Positions 11,041 to 23,315 of a DNA stretch of 64,000 nt are shown in pieces. A program made the position numbers and the translations under genes. The stretch lies in assembly GCA_032164245.1 (NCBI GenBank), contig JAVMKO010000003.1:8442651-8506650 (forward strand). Reading direction: 5' to 3'. This stretch comes from Sternotherus odoratus. Its lineage: Eukaryota > Chordata > Testudines > Kinosternidae. The notes below the pieces were generated by a model, which did no database searches, was not told where the DNA came from, and saw only the letters and a program-made list of their open reading frames with translations. The first letter of the stretch is position 1; each line of letters opens with the position of its first letter.

Positions 11041-12328
11041 GAGGGCTTGGTTTCTTTTGTGTCAAAGCTGCTATGGGCCAATGAGAAAGTGACCCCTGCT
11101 TCTGAGAAAGATTTAAACTATCCAACCAAATCTGGATGCTGGAATTTTTGCAACTCTGTCTCTGCAAAATTCCATGGTCTTTGTGCAAAACATCTTGTGC
11201 CCTCCCAGATTGTGTAAGACCCATTAGGCCACCGTGTCTTGTGCAAAACATCTTGGGACACATAACGAATACCTGATGGTTTAGCTCTGATCAACAATTT
11301 ACTTCTGCAAGACACTTCCCACAGAGCTCCCTGCGGTGTGTGTGATCCTTGGCCAACTTGATACAACTCTGTGACCTTCCTCAAGTTAGCACTTCGAGCT
11401 ACTGACAGAAATACCCGCTCTGAAGGAGAGATACTTTGCATAAAGACCTTTCACATTTCTTGATCATTCTGTATGTTTTTTTCATAACTTATAATGCTAC
11501 AATATAAAGGCATTTGACTCATTTGTTTGGTTTATTACTGATAAGTTTGGCCACAATTAAATCAATATAAGACAAATTGCTCTATATGACTGTGTACCAG
11601 TAGCTTGATAATCTCTACATTTGATTTGTAAAATCATAGGATTGACTCATGTGTTTGCCTATGGTAATAATTAATAATCATAATTATTAGTAATAATAAT
11701 ATTAAAATCAATAAGGTATTGTGGCTGGTAAGCCTATATTACATTTTAATTGTATTCACCTTCCAGATTTTTCACTTCCTATTGGTTTTGAATGTATCAC
11801 TTTCTAGAATATAAACCACATGCTTTCTTCCCTCTGTTAAAATTAGTTAGGCATTATAGGTGCTGCCGCAGGTAACGGCACCTTAATTTGAGATTGGTCA
11901 ACACATTCTTTTATATGCCCCTGTTTTCAGTTACTTAGACATCTGTCATAGTTAAAGTGTTTAAAGTTCTCTGTGCCATGCAGTGAACAGAGAATGTTTG
12001 GGTTGCTCTTGGTTTTATTTTGATTTTGTTGGTTGGTTGGTTTTTAACAATGTGCTGTATCAAGCTCCACTGAGGAAAACACATCTGTGAAATGGGCTTG
12101 TTGATCATTTATAATTTAACCAAATCTGAATAGTTTTCCATGGAAGCAGAAAAGGAACCTCCCTGGCTCCAGGGCTTTTTGCCTACCAAATATTACATTT
12201 CTACTGCAATCCACGAAAGCTTTAGAATGCTTCAGAAAAAAAGAGCTGCAACAAATATAATAACAGAAAGAATTAAGCAACCTATATCCTGGCCTCAATA
12301 ATATCCCTGGATTTTATTTATTTCTTAC
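11041..12328. other. Upstream flank of gene A
   Basis: About 400 bases next to the TATA box are conserved with the upstream regions of B to E. Beyond that it is AT-rich with no gene. The 107- and 115-codon minus frames here are shadows in the promoter region, since they cross the TATA box and the exon 1 donor. Confidence 0.6.
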
Positions 12329-12410
12329 CCAAAGCAATCTGGTACACAAAAACAGCAAGGAGCAGGTAAAGCATCTTTGCAGCATAGTGTCATTCAGGAT
12401 TTCAGCATCA
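12329..12410 (-). pseudogene. Orphan defensin-type signal exon
   Basis: An open signal-peptide frame starts at 12374: MLYLLLAVFVYQIALG, followed by a GTAAG donor after 12329. The 5' part 'TGATGCTGA' aligns with other exon 2 copies, but the acceptor AG is AA (12412-12411). No matching mature exon follows before gene A. A mirror-image copy with a frameshift lies at 26147-26229, upstream of gene C. It is probably a relic of an extra defensin, though the signal frame itself is intact. Confidence 0.65.
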
Positions 12411-13029
12411 TTAGAGACAAAAAGGACACACACACAAAAAAGAGGACCTAGACAATCTCCATATTTAGGTTACTGGCAATTGTAATATACTAAGTTGCAG
12501 AAATCTTGTTCTAATTGGAGTGATATTTAAAGTACATCTGCTGCAATTAATAATACTGAATATTATATAAACAGCACCAGTATAGGTGAGGGAAATGAAA
12601 GTAAGAGGTGCTTGGTTCCTTGTGGAAGTAATAATATCAATATTTATACTTGGCAAACATCTACGGTCTGTTCAAATCCCTGTAGTCAAGGGAAAGACCC
12701 CCATTGGCAACAGTTTGGAGTGGTCCCTAGTGCAGATTGAAACTCCAGCAAGAGGGGATTTTTTTGTGTATCAGTTTTATACAGTTTTATCAACTTTTGT
12801 GTATATAGGATTTTCCCCCAGCAATCTTATGCATACAAGCAATTACAGGAAGGTATAACATCCTTGTAAAGACAAAATAACATTGATAACAAGACAATCC
12901 TGTGAGCCATGAATTTATGGAGGTTATTGTAGATCGAACATGATACATTTAACAGCTTTGGCCAGGACCAAGCTGTGTTTTTTCCCCTTTATTTTTGCCA
13001 TTGCTAACCACCATCATTAACAATAACAA

Positions 13030-13480
13030 TTAAAAGTATTAAGATTAGCAGCCGTGTTAGTCTGTATCTGTAAATAAAATGAGGAAGACTTTGTAGCACC
13101 TTAGAGACTAATTGAAAGTATAGACACAAACGGTTGATGAGTCAAGCCGGGATAAGCCCAAGAGGGCTGCTGCTTCTAAACACCTCATAGACTCATTGAC
13201 TTGAAGGCCAGCAGGGACTATCATGTGATCGAGTCTGATGTCCTGTGCATTGGAAGCCAGAGAACCTCACCCGCCCTACTCCTGTAATAGGCCTAGAACC
13301 TCTGGCTGAGTTACTGAAATCCTCAAATCTCAGTGTATAGACTTCAAATTACAGAAAATCCACCATTTACTCCAGTTCAAACCAGCAAGTGACACATGCC
13401 CCCTGGTTCCTCTCATTCACATGATTCAAGAGGGCAAGAATGAGAAGAAATTGGGCTGACACCCTTGCCAGGAAAATTTA
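13030..13480. repeat. Retroposon fragments (turtle repeat, CR1-type 3' piece)
   Basis: At 13040-13110, 'agcagccgtgttagtctgta' and 'caccttagagactaa' mark the common turtle repeat. At about 13180-13400, 'tagactcattgacttgaagg' through 'ctctggctgagttactgaa' is a familiar turtle LINE-derived fragment. No coding capacity. Confidence 0.65.
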
Positions 13481-13969
13481 AGACAAATTCAAAGGGTTTT
13501 ATGATGGATGTCATGGCTACTGGACTGATTGCACCTCTGTCTCGTGACTGGTGTTTCAGTGCCCCCCTTACGTATCAGGCCCTGACTGGTCATGGGGTAG
13601 AATTATGTAACCGTCTGGGTACAACACCCCATCTATGCTAACTGATTATTGCCACATTTGTCTGACTGGAAACCCGCTTCTCTTCCTTTGGGGGCCTATG
13701 ACCAGAGCTATCCAGTGACAAAGGGCCTTCTGAGAAAAATTGGATTTATGTAGCAAATAGAAGAAGGAATTAACTAAAATTATTTTAAAACAATAAACAG
13801 CGGACACATGTTTAGACCCATCTCACCTTATGCTTCCCAGCAAGTTCAGCTAGATGGGCTTCCTTTCTGAGTTACAGGAACAGAACTGATTGAAGTAAAG
13901 GCTTGTCTACACTCTGCTATGTCTCAATCGATTTTCTTAAATTCAGAGCGAGCTTAGTATAGTAGCGGT

Positions 13970-14272
13970 ATCCAACAGAAATTTGATGCTAGCCACACTT
14001 GTGGTTTTGAATTTTTCTTATTCACCACATTATAAAAAAGGATTAAAAAACATACTACAAACAACATTTCAAATTTTTATTAATATAAAAAAAGAGTAGA
14101 TATTACCAAAAAAATATTTATAGGTACTCCTAAGACAAAATTACTTCAGTGTGACACTTTGCATTCTTTTTCTTGTACCATAACCCTGAAATCTGGTATG
14201 TTCGGGCATTAGCCACAATTCAATAGCCTATTAGGACATGTGGCTCGTGGCAAACATATTGGACACCGCTGT
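13970..14272. mobile_element. hAT-like element
   Basis: Imperfect inverted ends: 'agcggtatccaaca' on the left and 'agcggtgtccaatatg' read from the right. The flanking 8-mers are similar ('tagtatag' and 'ttctatag'), as expected for an old 8-bp target duplication. Interior is AT-rich with no open frame. Confidence 0.6.
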
Positions 14273-14282
14273 TCTATAGCAT

Positions 14283-14640
14283 GTTTCAGGTAAGTTCAGT
14301 ATTCCACAGAAATATTTGTTCCTTTCCCCCTTAAATCCAGGCCACTGTTTAATACTCTTGGAGGCTCAGCACACATGACCCCACTTGGGACCAAGCAGCA
14401 AAGGAGGCTTTTAGCAAATGTTGTGCTGCCTAGATTCTGGGTTGCTTTAGGGGATGGAGTGGCCTCAGCATATATTATAACCCCAGTGGCTGTTTTCCCA
14501 TAGCAGTCACCTTATTCAGGCTGCCTATGGGATACTTCACAGCATGGAACCGCCCACTAGCTCCATAGTGCTCACAGCTGCAGGGATTGCCCCTTCAAAC
14601 CTACTGTAAGCAGTGTCAGGATGAGCTCCACCCTGACATC
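14283..14640 (+). pseudogene. Plus-strand defensin intron 3 relic
   Basis: Starts with 'caggtaagttcagtattcca', matching the exon 3 donor of the other genes, and continues with intron 3 phrases such as 'aatactcttggaggctc'. It is oriented plus, opposite to genes A and B on either side, and keeps no exon 3 coding sequence. It is the debris of a sixth gene copy or a rearrangement. Confidence 0.7.
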
Positions 14641-14686
14641 TGGTGGGGAATTGCAGTGAGCTGTGGAAAATAATGTCAGCTGATAT

Positions 14687-14706
14687 TATTTGCATAGACA
14701 CACCCA
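14687..14706 (+). other. Conserved ATTTGCAT module core, partial copy
   Basis: 'tatttgcatagacacaccca' matches the core of the module at 2941 and 25021. Only the surrounding 80 or so bases look related. It directly follows the plus-strand intron 3 relic. Confidence 0.5.
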
Positions 14707-14729
14707 CCGCCCCTAGCTTGAGCTCACAG

Positions 14730-15260
14730 CAGCCCAAATGGTCACTTCGGCTGCTGTGGGATCCCCAGTTTCTCTGTTAATGGTGCAGGAATGATAAAGT
14801 GTTGATTAACCTGTTTATGTGAATGAGGGACTGGGACATGTATTTGGCCTTTGTCATGCTGGAGGGACTCACCATCATCTAGGTAGCACTCACTGGCCAA
14901 GGGACAGGGGTCCAAAACCCACTAAATTAAGACCAGTTGTGGACAAGCTTTTATATCTTTTGATGAGGAACCTGTCTGAGAACCCTATAGGCTTATTACA
15001 GCTGATCTCTCTTCCCTGTGGAATATTAGAACTGCTTTTTGCTTCTTTTAGGAGTCTAGTTTCAGCTGCCAAGCTAAGATTACTTTGGGCCTCGTGGTGC
15101 ACCTACTATACTAAAGTTTCCCTCCTATAAACTGAAATACTTAAGAGCTAGTAAAAATAAAAGTGGTAAAAATTAAAGATCTACCCACAGGAACTCACTG
15201 AAACCAATAGAGATGTGTGGACTGTGGTCTAAAAACAAGAAGATGAGGAAACAACATGTG
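14730..15260. other. Gene B 3' flank, no gene recognised
   Basis: No gene or repeat identified. The last part (about 15210-15310) resembles the downstream flank of gene A at 4590-4690, so it is paralogous 3' flanking DNA. Confidence 0.5.
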
Positions 15261-15515
15261 ATAGAGCAGTTTTTGAGATGTTTTATTTTATTTAAAATTT
15301 AAAAAAAAGATTATTTCAAACCAAATTATTTCTGTTAAAAGGAGAGTAACAAATCTTATATGGGCAATACAAGGTCTTCCTTCTGGAATTTCTCCAGCCC
15401 ATGAGGTTCTTTCCAGTTCAAATGAATTGCCCTTCAGGGTTCCATTGAAGAAGGATCCGTTGATTTTAGAAGCAAGTGGCTGTCTGCCAGATTTCCACAG
15501 AGTCTACCTAGACGA

Positions 15516-18500
15516 TCAGTCAAACAATCGCCTGTACAAAGAAAAGAGAATCAGATATTTGGATGATTTCCCACAGAGCGGGAATAATATGATGATTGAT
15601 TTCAAATGAAAAGGCACAGGAGGAATTCCCAAGTAACATCATGGTGAGGGAAGAGGTTCATGGTTAACTCCAGCACAGGGAATTCATTTTCCATAATGCA
15701 ACATTCTGTTACAGAGTTTTAATGAGGATTCCTGTATGTATCTAAACAAGTGAACTGGCTGCCAATGAAAACTATACTGCAGAAAAGAACAACTCTCATC
15801 CAGGTTCAGTTGTTCTTTCACAAATACCTTGTGCATAGCTGAAGCTAAAATGATGGATATTTACTTAGGTGATAAATAAGTTACTCTTAAAAAATGAAGG
15901 AAAATTCCAGTTTTATATAGAAGCTGACTCCATTCTGGTGGCAGTTGCACATTAGCAGCCCAGCATGATGGTAGTGTGGATCTCTGGTGTTTTTGTAGGC
16001 AGGAAAATCTCTTCGCTTCCCACTTGCTTCTTGGGGAGCTGTACTTGATGCAACATTAATATGTCGCGAGTGGATGTCCTGAATAGTTTATGTCTGATAT
16101 TGCTGAAACCATCAGAACATGAATAGAAAGGGGAAGAGATTTACAATGTGGCCAGTCTAACTTTACATTAATAAGATGAGGAAGACTTGTGGCACCTTAG
16201 AGACTAACCAGTTTATTTCAGCATAAGCTTTCATGGGCTATAGCCCACTTCATTGGATGCATAGAATGGAACAGAAGTAAGATGTATTTATATAAACAGA
16301 AAGCAAAAAAATGTTGTACATTAGCATACCAATTAGCATACCAATTTGGATGGGCCATTATCAGCAGGAGAACAAAAAACCTTTCAAAGTGGATGTCTGT
16401 CTGTCAGGAGATAAGAACTATTGAAGGTAAATTAACTAGGAAAATGCAATCAATTAGTGTAATCCTAATTTAACAGCCTCTTAGAATTGGTATGCTAATG
16501 TACAACTTTTTTGCTTTCTGTGTATATAAATACATCTTACTTCTGTTCCATTCTATGCATCCAATGAAGTGTACTATAGCCCACGAAAGCTTATGCTGAA
16601 ATAAACTGGTTAGTCTCTAAGATGCCACAAGTCTTCCTCGTCTTATTTAGGGATACAGACTAACACGGCTGCCTATCTTACATTGGAACCTTGATGTTTA
16701 AACCATTCAAAAAAAATTATGTACAGTGTTCACATTGATGTCCCCAAGCTTTTTACAACTACCTCCCTTGGTTAAGGGCTAAAACTCTGTACTGAGCTTC
16801 TTGCAGGACGAAAGGAATCATGAGCACTTAAATAGCTTTAAATCCTCAGTGGACTGGTGCTGTTTGAATTATATGGACGAGTGAGCACTTCTGATAATAC
16901 GCCTGTGTCACCCACTGGTCAGCATGTGTTACGTGTCCCTGCTATGCTGATCTACAGTGAATGAGAGTCTGTTACAGCCCCAGCTAGAGAGCCTGGACCT
17001 CCAGTGTGTGGAGACTTATGAGCTTCATTCCGGAGATGTCTGTTTCATTCCCCAATCTGGTGGGCAAGATAGTACCTAGCACACTGATCAGTTCTACAGC
17101 ATCTCCAGTCTGTGAACTCTCATACACAACCTACTATATTTTAATGTAGCTCCTCATATGCATTACTATTAGCAGCGTCTGGACCCATATTTACTGTGAA
17201 GAAGCCCAGTGACATGCTGCCCGGTGCTGGTATGCCTGTGTTACACGTGCCTACCACCTGTCTGCCTGGCGCAATGCTGAACTTACCTGCGACAGCACAA
17301 AAAGCGTCCGGTGCATATGCTAATGACTTTAAAATTGAAGGGACATTTCTTATAGGAGCAGTGACCCCCTTGGCTTACACAGAGCTTGAAAGGATCCTGA
17401 GCCTCAGAGAATTCTGCAGAAAGAAAAAGGGTCAGTCACCATTCTGAAGAGCTGGGTAAATAAGCACTGTGATCCCAAGAGGACAGGCATGTCCCATTCG
17501 CTGATGCCTGGCCGTATCAGCCCAAAAGCTGAAGTCCAAAAATGTATCACAGCGTCAGTGCTATTGAAATAGGTGGAGTTCTGTGACCATTCAGAGCCTG
17601 CCACCAAGAAGAGAATAGAGCAAGTTAATTAAACAGGAGGGCTGGTCCTGGGGCTGCAGAGCTGAGAAGTGTAGCTCTCCACATTGTGTCCTTCGCTGCC
17701 CTCTGCCTTTAAGTGAGGTAAAGCATTTAGCTGCTTAGACCTCCACGTTCCCTGAGCGGCTGCTCTGGTGATGTACCAGGCAGTGTCACAAATGCAATTT
17801 GGTGAAGCAGGGATGGATGACTACATATTTTTGAAAGAGAAAGTGATAAAATCCCTTTCGGTTTCAAGACTTTCCTGTCTGGGAGAGTTCTGTGCAGATG
17901 GGGTTTTTTGGTTTTTTTTCTAAAAATTCACTTGGAAATAATGTCTTCATGACCTGTCGTCAGGTTTTGGTTACATTTGAAGGGCCTGTTATTTTGAAAA
18001 TCCAGCCCTTATGTGCACACGCAAAACTTGTAGACTATTTAGGTTAGAATATTTTTAACTGAAGGTTGTTAGGCAACCTAAACCAGCAGTTCTTTATTGG
18101 TGGCCACAGAGTACGGCCACCAACTCTTGCTAATTTTTTCCTAAAATTCTTAACGAGCTGTAGGAAAACCAAATAAATATCCACATACCCATGTCCAAAT
18201 CATTTCAATTTACTTATGGCTATCTAGTAAGTCTGTCGTGAAAAGTGATATTAATAAACCTATAAGTATCACTTTAACAGCAAACTTATTCAGCCTTGGC
18301 ACGCTTGGGGACAAATTAAGCCCTAAATGGAATATTGCGGGAGATGGGGATGGAGCCTGAAGCCCTGCAGCCAGAACCCAAGGCCCCATGGCCAGGAGAT
18401 GGGGCCTAGGATGGAAGCTGAACCCATATGGCCGGAGCCTGGGGCCTGCCACTGTGCAGCCATAGCCCAGGGCTGGAGCCCAAAGGCCCTCGGACAGAGC

Positions 18501-19441
18501 TTGCTGCCCTACCACCCCAGGGCTGAAACCCAAAGCCAGAGCCCCACCCCCCTGGGAAGGTGGGGAACCCATCGGCTGCCTGCTCCTCCAGCGTTGTGCC
18601 CCACATTTCTCCAGAGGGGGGGAAGGGCCCAATCCCTGCTGCTGGCCCCAGCATCCAGGAGCAACAGGGGCTGAAAGAAAAGCCCCTGGTGGCTGCCAAT
18701 GACCACATCTGAGAAGCGTGGATATAAACAGATCCCTTGTCATGACTGCAGACACTGTCCTACCCGCAGCTAATATAATTTCTTAGAAAGCAGCCAAGCC
18801 CATGGTAATGACAGATCCTTACAGATGGTGGGTTAAAACACTGAGATGAGGGGCTGCCATTTTATAGACCCAGGTTCTGTTCCCAGCTATGTAACCCGTC
18901 AGTGGGCTATGAGACCTGACCTTACCATACAGTTTGTGATAGGCATAGAATTATGAACACTAGCCTGCTGCAGAAGTTAATTCAGAACCTCCTGGCTCAT
19001 GTACTTTATCCTAAACCAAAGTGTATATTGAAGGAGGTTGGTCACACTTCATTTTATTTACATCCCATTCTGATATTTAGTTTTGTCATTGCCTGTTAGA
19101 GGAAAAGTACGTGCCGTGCAGGTATAATAGGGAGTGGTTTAAATAGCAAGCCTCAGAAAGATTATGGATTTTTTCCTCATTGATCATAATTCAGTCAAAC
19201 ATTTTTCATTGAGGGCACCAAAGCCATAACCCAGATTTCTGAACAATTACCCTGCCAAATTTCAAAGTGCAGAGGTACTAGTGCTCCTAAGAAAAAAGTC
19301 AGAAACTTGTTTCTAATGGAAAGCATTAGGCAACCTTAGACTCCCAGGGATCCTTCTGCACCATCCCTTGCTTGCATTCTTACCTGGCCCGCCCTGAAGC
19401 ACCAGAAGGAAAACAGCAAAGAGCAGATAAAGGATCTTCAT
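15516..19441 (-). CDS. Beta-defensin gene B (complete, 4 exons)
   Basis: Coding exons are 19441-19384 (exon 2 starts at 19471), 17413-17287 and 15531-15516. Exon 1 is non-coding, about 21493-21425. All splice sites are GT/AG and phases match gene A. The 66-residue precursor has signal MKILYLLFAVFLLVLQGGP, then EFSEAQDP, then six cysteines at residues 31, 38, 43, 53, 59 and 60 in beta-defensin spacing, ending RRRLFD. The mature part carries about +6 with lysines clustered around Cys3. The segment 'CPFNFKV' resembles the equivalent part of gene A, making A and B closest to each other. The canonical AATAAA of the other genes is mutated here. Intron 2 contains a hAT-like insertion absent from gene A, and intron 3 holds a 480-bp inverted repeat. 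Predicted secreted antimicrobial peptide; orthologue not named. Confidence 0.92.
16169..16648. repeat. Large inverted repeat in gene B intron 3
   Basis: Left arm about 16169-16334 ('aataagatgaggaagactt' to 'attagcataccaatt') and right arm about 16484-16648, its near-exact reverse complement ending 'cttcctcgtcttatt'. The spacer is about 150 bases. Both arms contain the turtle-repeat phrase 'ttagagactaacca' and its complement. It can form a long stem in DNA or in gene B pre-mRNA. Confidence 0.85.
18084..18721. mobile_element. hAT-like GC-rich insertion in gene B intron 2
   Basis: Gene A has the uninterrupted site 'aatctaaacagatcc' near 7193-7207. Gene B has 'acctaaac' (18076-18083), then 638 extra bases starting CAGCAGTTCTTTATTGG and ending AGAAGCGTGG, then 'atataaacagatcc'. 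The two flanking 8-mers look like a decayed 8-bp target duplication. The 181-codon frame inside it is not a gene. Confidence 0.75.
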
Positions 19442-20413
19442 GGCTGAAGGTCAGCTGGTAACTCAGTGTAACTGGAGAGAAGAGACACCAAGACAAAGCG
19501 GAGTTAGAGTCCCTAAATGTCCAGATCATGGGTGTACACTGAGTTCTAGAAATATTATTTTAATCCAAATGTCATTTATAATGTACGTTTTGTAAACTCT
19601 TAATAATAATGATGATTATCTATACAGCTCCATAGAAATCATAGAAGGATCTCAGAGAGTTACAGTTGTGTGAGGCAAAATACATTTTACAAACACGTTT
19701 TGTAACTAATTTTCCTGTGCCTTAGTTTCTTGTGGTAATCTCTTTCTCCTTTGCCAAAGTACAGACTGGAGAATTATCAAGTATTTACATATTTTATTAG
19801 CCAAGACAGAATTGAAAGCAATTTAGAAATTGTAGGAAGCACAAGAAAGACGATTGACTATTCATGTTTGTGAACTGTATAACAATGAATTCCTGATTTG
19901 ATATTACAATTTACTAAAAGGTAACAAATCACTTCAGTTCATTCAAAGCCTTAGCACAGTTGTGTTACATAAGCAAACTTTACCCAAGTTCTCTGTGTTG
20001 GGCTTTGACTTTGATACTAACAGAAACTATGAATCCTTTAGTGCAGATTCTTATCCATTAATCCAAAGTGTGTCCAAGTGGCATTATGCCTGTGACAGTT
20101 ATAACAAACAGCTCTAAGATTACATTTTAGAAAATCAGACAAGTTATTTAAGATTAAGAATTACAATTTTTATTAGTTTTTGCACTTTATGCAGATAATA
20201 ATTTAAAAGGTTTGACTTTCTCTAGAATTTTGCCAGTATTCTTCGCTCTTTGGCCACTTGAACTAAATATTCAAGGTTAACTAAATATTCAGATAATGAG
20301 AACAATCTTTAGCTTACCAGCCAGTGCAAAGCTTCTTCCTGCTTTTGGGAAAGAATCTGTCAATTTCTCTGAATGACAAATTCTGTATGATATCTAGGCT
20401 AAACTCTGAAACA

Positions 20414-21215
20414 CTACTGAAATTTGGATAATCGGGCATTTGGATAAACATATGAAGTGCTATTGAATTTAGTGCTAGCAGCTACAGGTAGCAGAAGAGG
20501 AAGGGATGGTGTGCATTTGCATTTTGCCCCTCCATGCTGTGGTGATGGCAGTCCCAAAGGTGCTGCGTGACCAGAGCACAAAGGGAGGCAGAGAGCAGAG
20601 GAAGAAAAGTCAGGAGAGAGAGGGAAAGAGAAGGTGTGGAGCTGCAGGAGACAGGAGCCTCCGTGTTGCTTCTTGGGGGTTTCCTAGCTCTGACAATCCC
20701 AGGGGAGTGAGCTGCCCCTACCCCTCACTATTTCTACCAACACTTGTGGAGCCTAGGCCTATTAGTGTCATGACAATCTCAAGAAGCAACAAATAGTTGC
20801 TTGTTTCCTATGGCTACTCCCCCCGCCTTCCTCTTTCCTTCCCTTTTTCTCTCCTCTCCCTCTCTTTGTTCCTCTCCCTGCTCCCTGGTCTCTTTCCCAT
20901 AACTCCTGCCCTGTCTCCCTTTGTCCCTTCTCTCCTTGCATGCTTCTCCTTTCAGTCTTTATCTTAACCCCATTCATCTGTTTCTTTCTTGCCTGTTTAC
21001 TTTTTCTCTCTCTCCCCACCTATTCTCTCTCCCCCCCCCCTCCCTAATTCTTCCCCTTATTTCCCTGTCCTCATCTCTAACTCTGGAAATCCTCCCAAAT
21101 CGCAGATCCCACAGCCCTAAGGTTAGTTCATCAATGGGTGATTAACCCAGCACTATATAGGGGGCACACTGTGCATTCAGAATAAAGAATATTCAGATAT
21201 AACTGGCGTGAAGAA
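20414..21215. mobile_element. Tigger/pogo-like element, gene B intron 1
   Basis: Same position and content as the gene A copy: 'ggataatcgggcatttggat' near one end, then purine-rich and pyrimidine-rich tracts. The terminal bases are worn, so the ends are approximate. Confidence 0.7.
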
Positions 21216-21424
21216 ATCATGTTCTCCAGCTCTCCATGACAGTGGCCCAGGCCAAAATGCTTTCTCGAGACAGCTAGACAGTTCATTTGGGTAATTCATT
21301 CACTCAAGGGATTATAACAGCTGTGTTCCTCTTCTCTTTCTGGATCTCACAGCCATATCCCTAGACAGGACTTTAAAAGAGGAGTTAATAGGGTGAGCAT
21401 AAGGAAAGAGAATTCAGCAGTTAC

Positions 21425-21524
21425 CAGACTAGGGGCACTCTCTGTAGCCAGCTGATGACAGTCACTCTCGACTTCTCTCTCAGCTTCAGGGAGTGAGGCT
21501 TTGGCACAAACAGCCCCTTTTATA
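21425..21524 (-). promoter_or_regulatory. Gene B promoter and non-coding exon 1
   Basis: The minus strand has TATAAAAGG at 21524-21516, with an expected start near 21493. The leader ends CTAGTCTG at 21425 before GTAACT. A NF-kB-like 'GGAATTTTTCC' and a C/EBP-like 'ATTGCAAGAA' lie about 130-170 bases further upstream. These two sites are inferred from motif shape only. Confidence 0.78.
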
Positions 21525-21983
21525 CAGTCTGTGAAGAGTTGGATTCTTCTTGGCAAATCTGCTGAGGACCAATCAGAAAGTGACCCCTGCACGTGGCAAA
21601 GATTTGAAGTACACAATCCGGAGGCTGGAATTCTTGCAATTTCTTTCTGAGTTGGAAAAATTCCACGGTCTTTATGCAAAACATCTAATGCCATCCCAGA
21701 TTGTGTAAGACCACAGAGGTTTGTGTAAAATGTCTTGGGACAGCAACTTACTTCTGCAAACCACTTCCCATAGGCCTCCCTTAAGTGACAGTTTCTCTGC
21801 CAGCACTTTGAGCTGCCAGCAGAATTTCCATTTTGAAGGTAGGAGAGATTCTTCCTGTAAAGCCGTTTCACATTCCTTGATGATTATATATGTTTTTTCA
21901 AAGCTTATAATGCTGCAACATAAAGTCATTTGACGCATTTGCTTGGTTTATTAATGATAATGTTGACCACAATTAAATCAATA

Positions 21984-22205
21984 TTAAGACATAAGAATGG
22001 CCATACTGGGTCAGACCAAAGGTCCATCTAGCTCAGTATCCCATCTTCCTACAGTGGCCAATGCCGGGTGTCCCAGGGGTGATGAACAGAACAGGTAATC
22101 CTCAAATGATCCACCCCTGTTGCCCATTCCCAGCTTCTGGCAAACAGAGGATAAGGACATCATCCCTGACAATCCTGGCTAATAGCCCATAATGGTCCCT
22201 CAGTC
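21984..22205 (-). repeat. CR1 LINE 3' end fragment
   Basis: 'taagaatggccatactgggt' followed by 'cagaccaaaggtccatctag' is the reverse complement of the turtle CR1 3' end. It continues to 'ctaatagcccataatggtcc'. Non-coding relic. Confidence 0.85.
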
Positions 22206-23315
22206 TCCCACCTGGAAGGAGACCATTCAGGCTAGTCTGATCTGATGTGCACCAGAATCTGCAAGACAGCCCAGAGTCCCATAGTAGGACTGGGAGATTA
22301 ATAGTCCTTGTCAGGCTTTAGCCTGGGTGTGGGTAGCTCAAGGAGTCAACCCTTAAACAGAGTCTATCTCGACTGGCTGGTGCTTGGGCAGAGCTCATGC
22401 AGCCAGCAAGCAGACAGTTCACAGGTGAGCTGGGGCCTGGATTTGAGTTGGCTCAGGTTGCCAGAAAGCAAACAGTCTTAAATCTGGACTTAGCCTGGGT
22501 GGGGCTCAGTCAGCAATCAAGCAAACAGTCTCAGGGCTGGCTTCAGCCAGCAAACAAAGTCTTTAAGGGTGCTAGGAAGGGAAGCTCCTCTTCAGAACTA
22601 GAGCCTCCTTGTACCGGGGAGGGAATCAGCCACCCTGGGGCAGGTTGGCAGGGGATGCAGGCTCACCCTACTCCACCACATCCCAGCCCAGAGCCCCGGC
22701 AGGGGCAGGATTGGCTCCCCCTGTGTTGATAAAGATATTAAACAAAACCAGCCCCAGTCTCTGGGTCTACGCTCTGTCTACGGGTCTCCTCTCCCTGTGG
22801 AAACTCCAACCCTCTAATCCCCACCTTGCCTCAGTCTAGGGCTACTGCCAGTCATCATCAAGCCCCCCCTCCCTGGGGCAGACTGCAGTGTAACAGCCAG
22901 TCATCATAGGCAAGGGGGTTTTGGACAGGCTGCCTGCCTCTGCCACCCAGTACCTCCTGGGCCTAGGACCAGGCCCTGCAACCTGTGGAGTCACCAGCGT
23001 GGAGCTCACCTGCCCCTCTGACCTTTCCCCAGTCCAGCTTCATTCCCAGTACCCTTTGTACAGACAGCCAGACCCTGCTTCCTCCAAGACTGGGGAGAGA
23101 CTTCTGAGCTCCAGGTTTACAGCCTTTTTATACAGGCCAGCTGTGGTCTGACCAGGCATGCCCCAGCTGCAGCCACTTCCCCAATCAGCCCAGCATAGCA
23201 GCTCTCTCTTCTCCCCGTCACCCCCCAGCCAGGGTATGGGCCACCAACTGGTGTTGGTGTTTCAGTAGCAATTGGCTCCCTTACAGGGTGGAGTTGCTAG
23301 CCCCACACCCATGTT
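22206..23315. other. GC-richer repeat-like stretch between genes B and C
   Basis: Contains degenerate repeats of about 55-60 bases around 'agcaagcaaacagtct' (about 22395-22565) followed by GC-rich sequence. Open frames up to 110 codons show no domain. Defensin homology resumes only at about 23525, so this block with the 5S-like segment interrupts relic F. Confidence 0.5.

Noticed and set aside
11118..11441. 107-codon frame upstream of gene A (and similar frames at 21672, 27398, 41702, 58073)
   Set aside because: These are chance frames in the conserved promoter region of each gene, on varying strands and interrupted differently in each paralogue.
18210..18755. 181-codon minus frame
   Set aside because: Lies in a GC-rich hAT-like insertion absent from the paralogous gene A intron; no domain.
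22397..22729. 110-codon plus frame
   Set aside because: Falls in degenerate repeat-like sequence without a protein signature.
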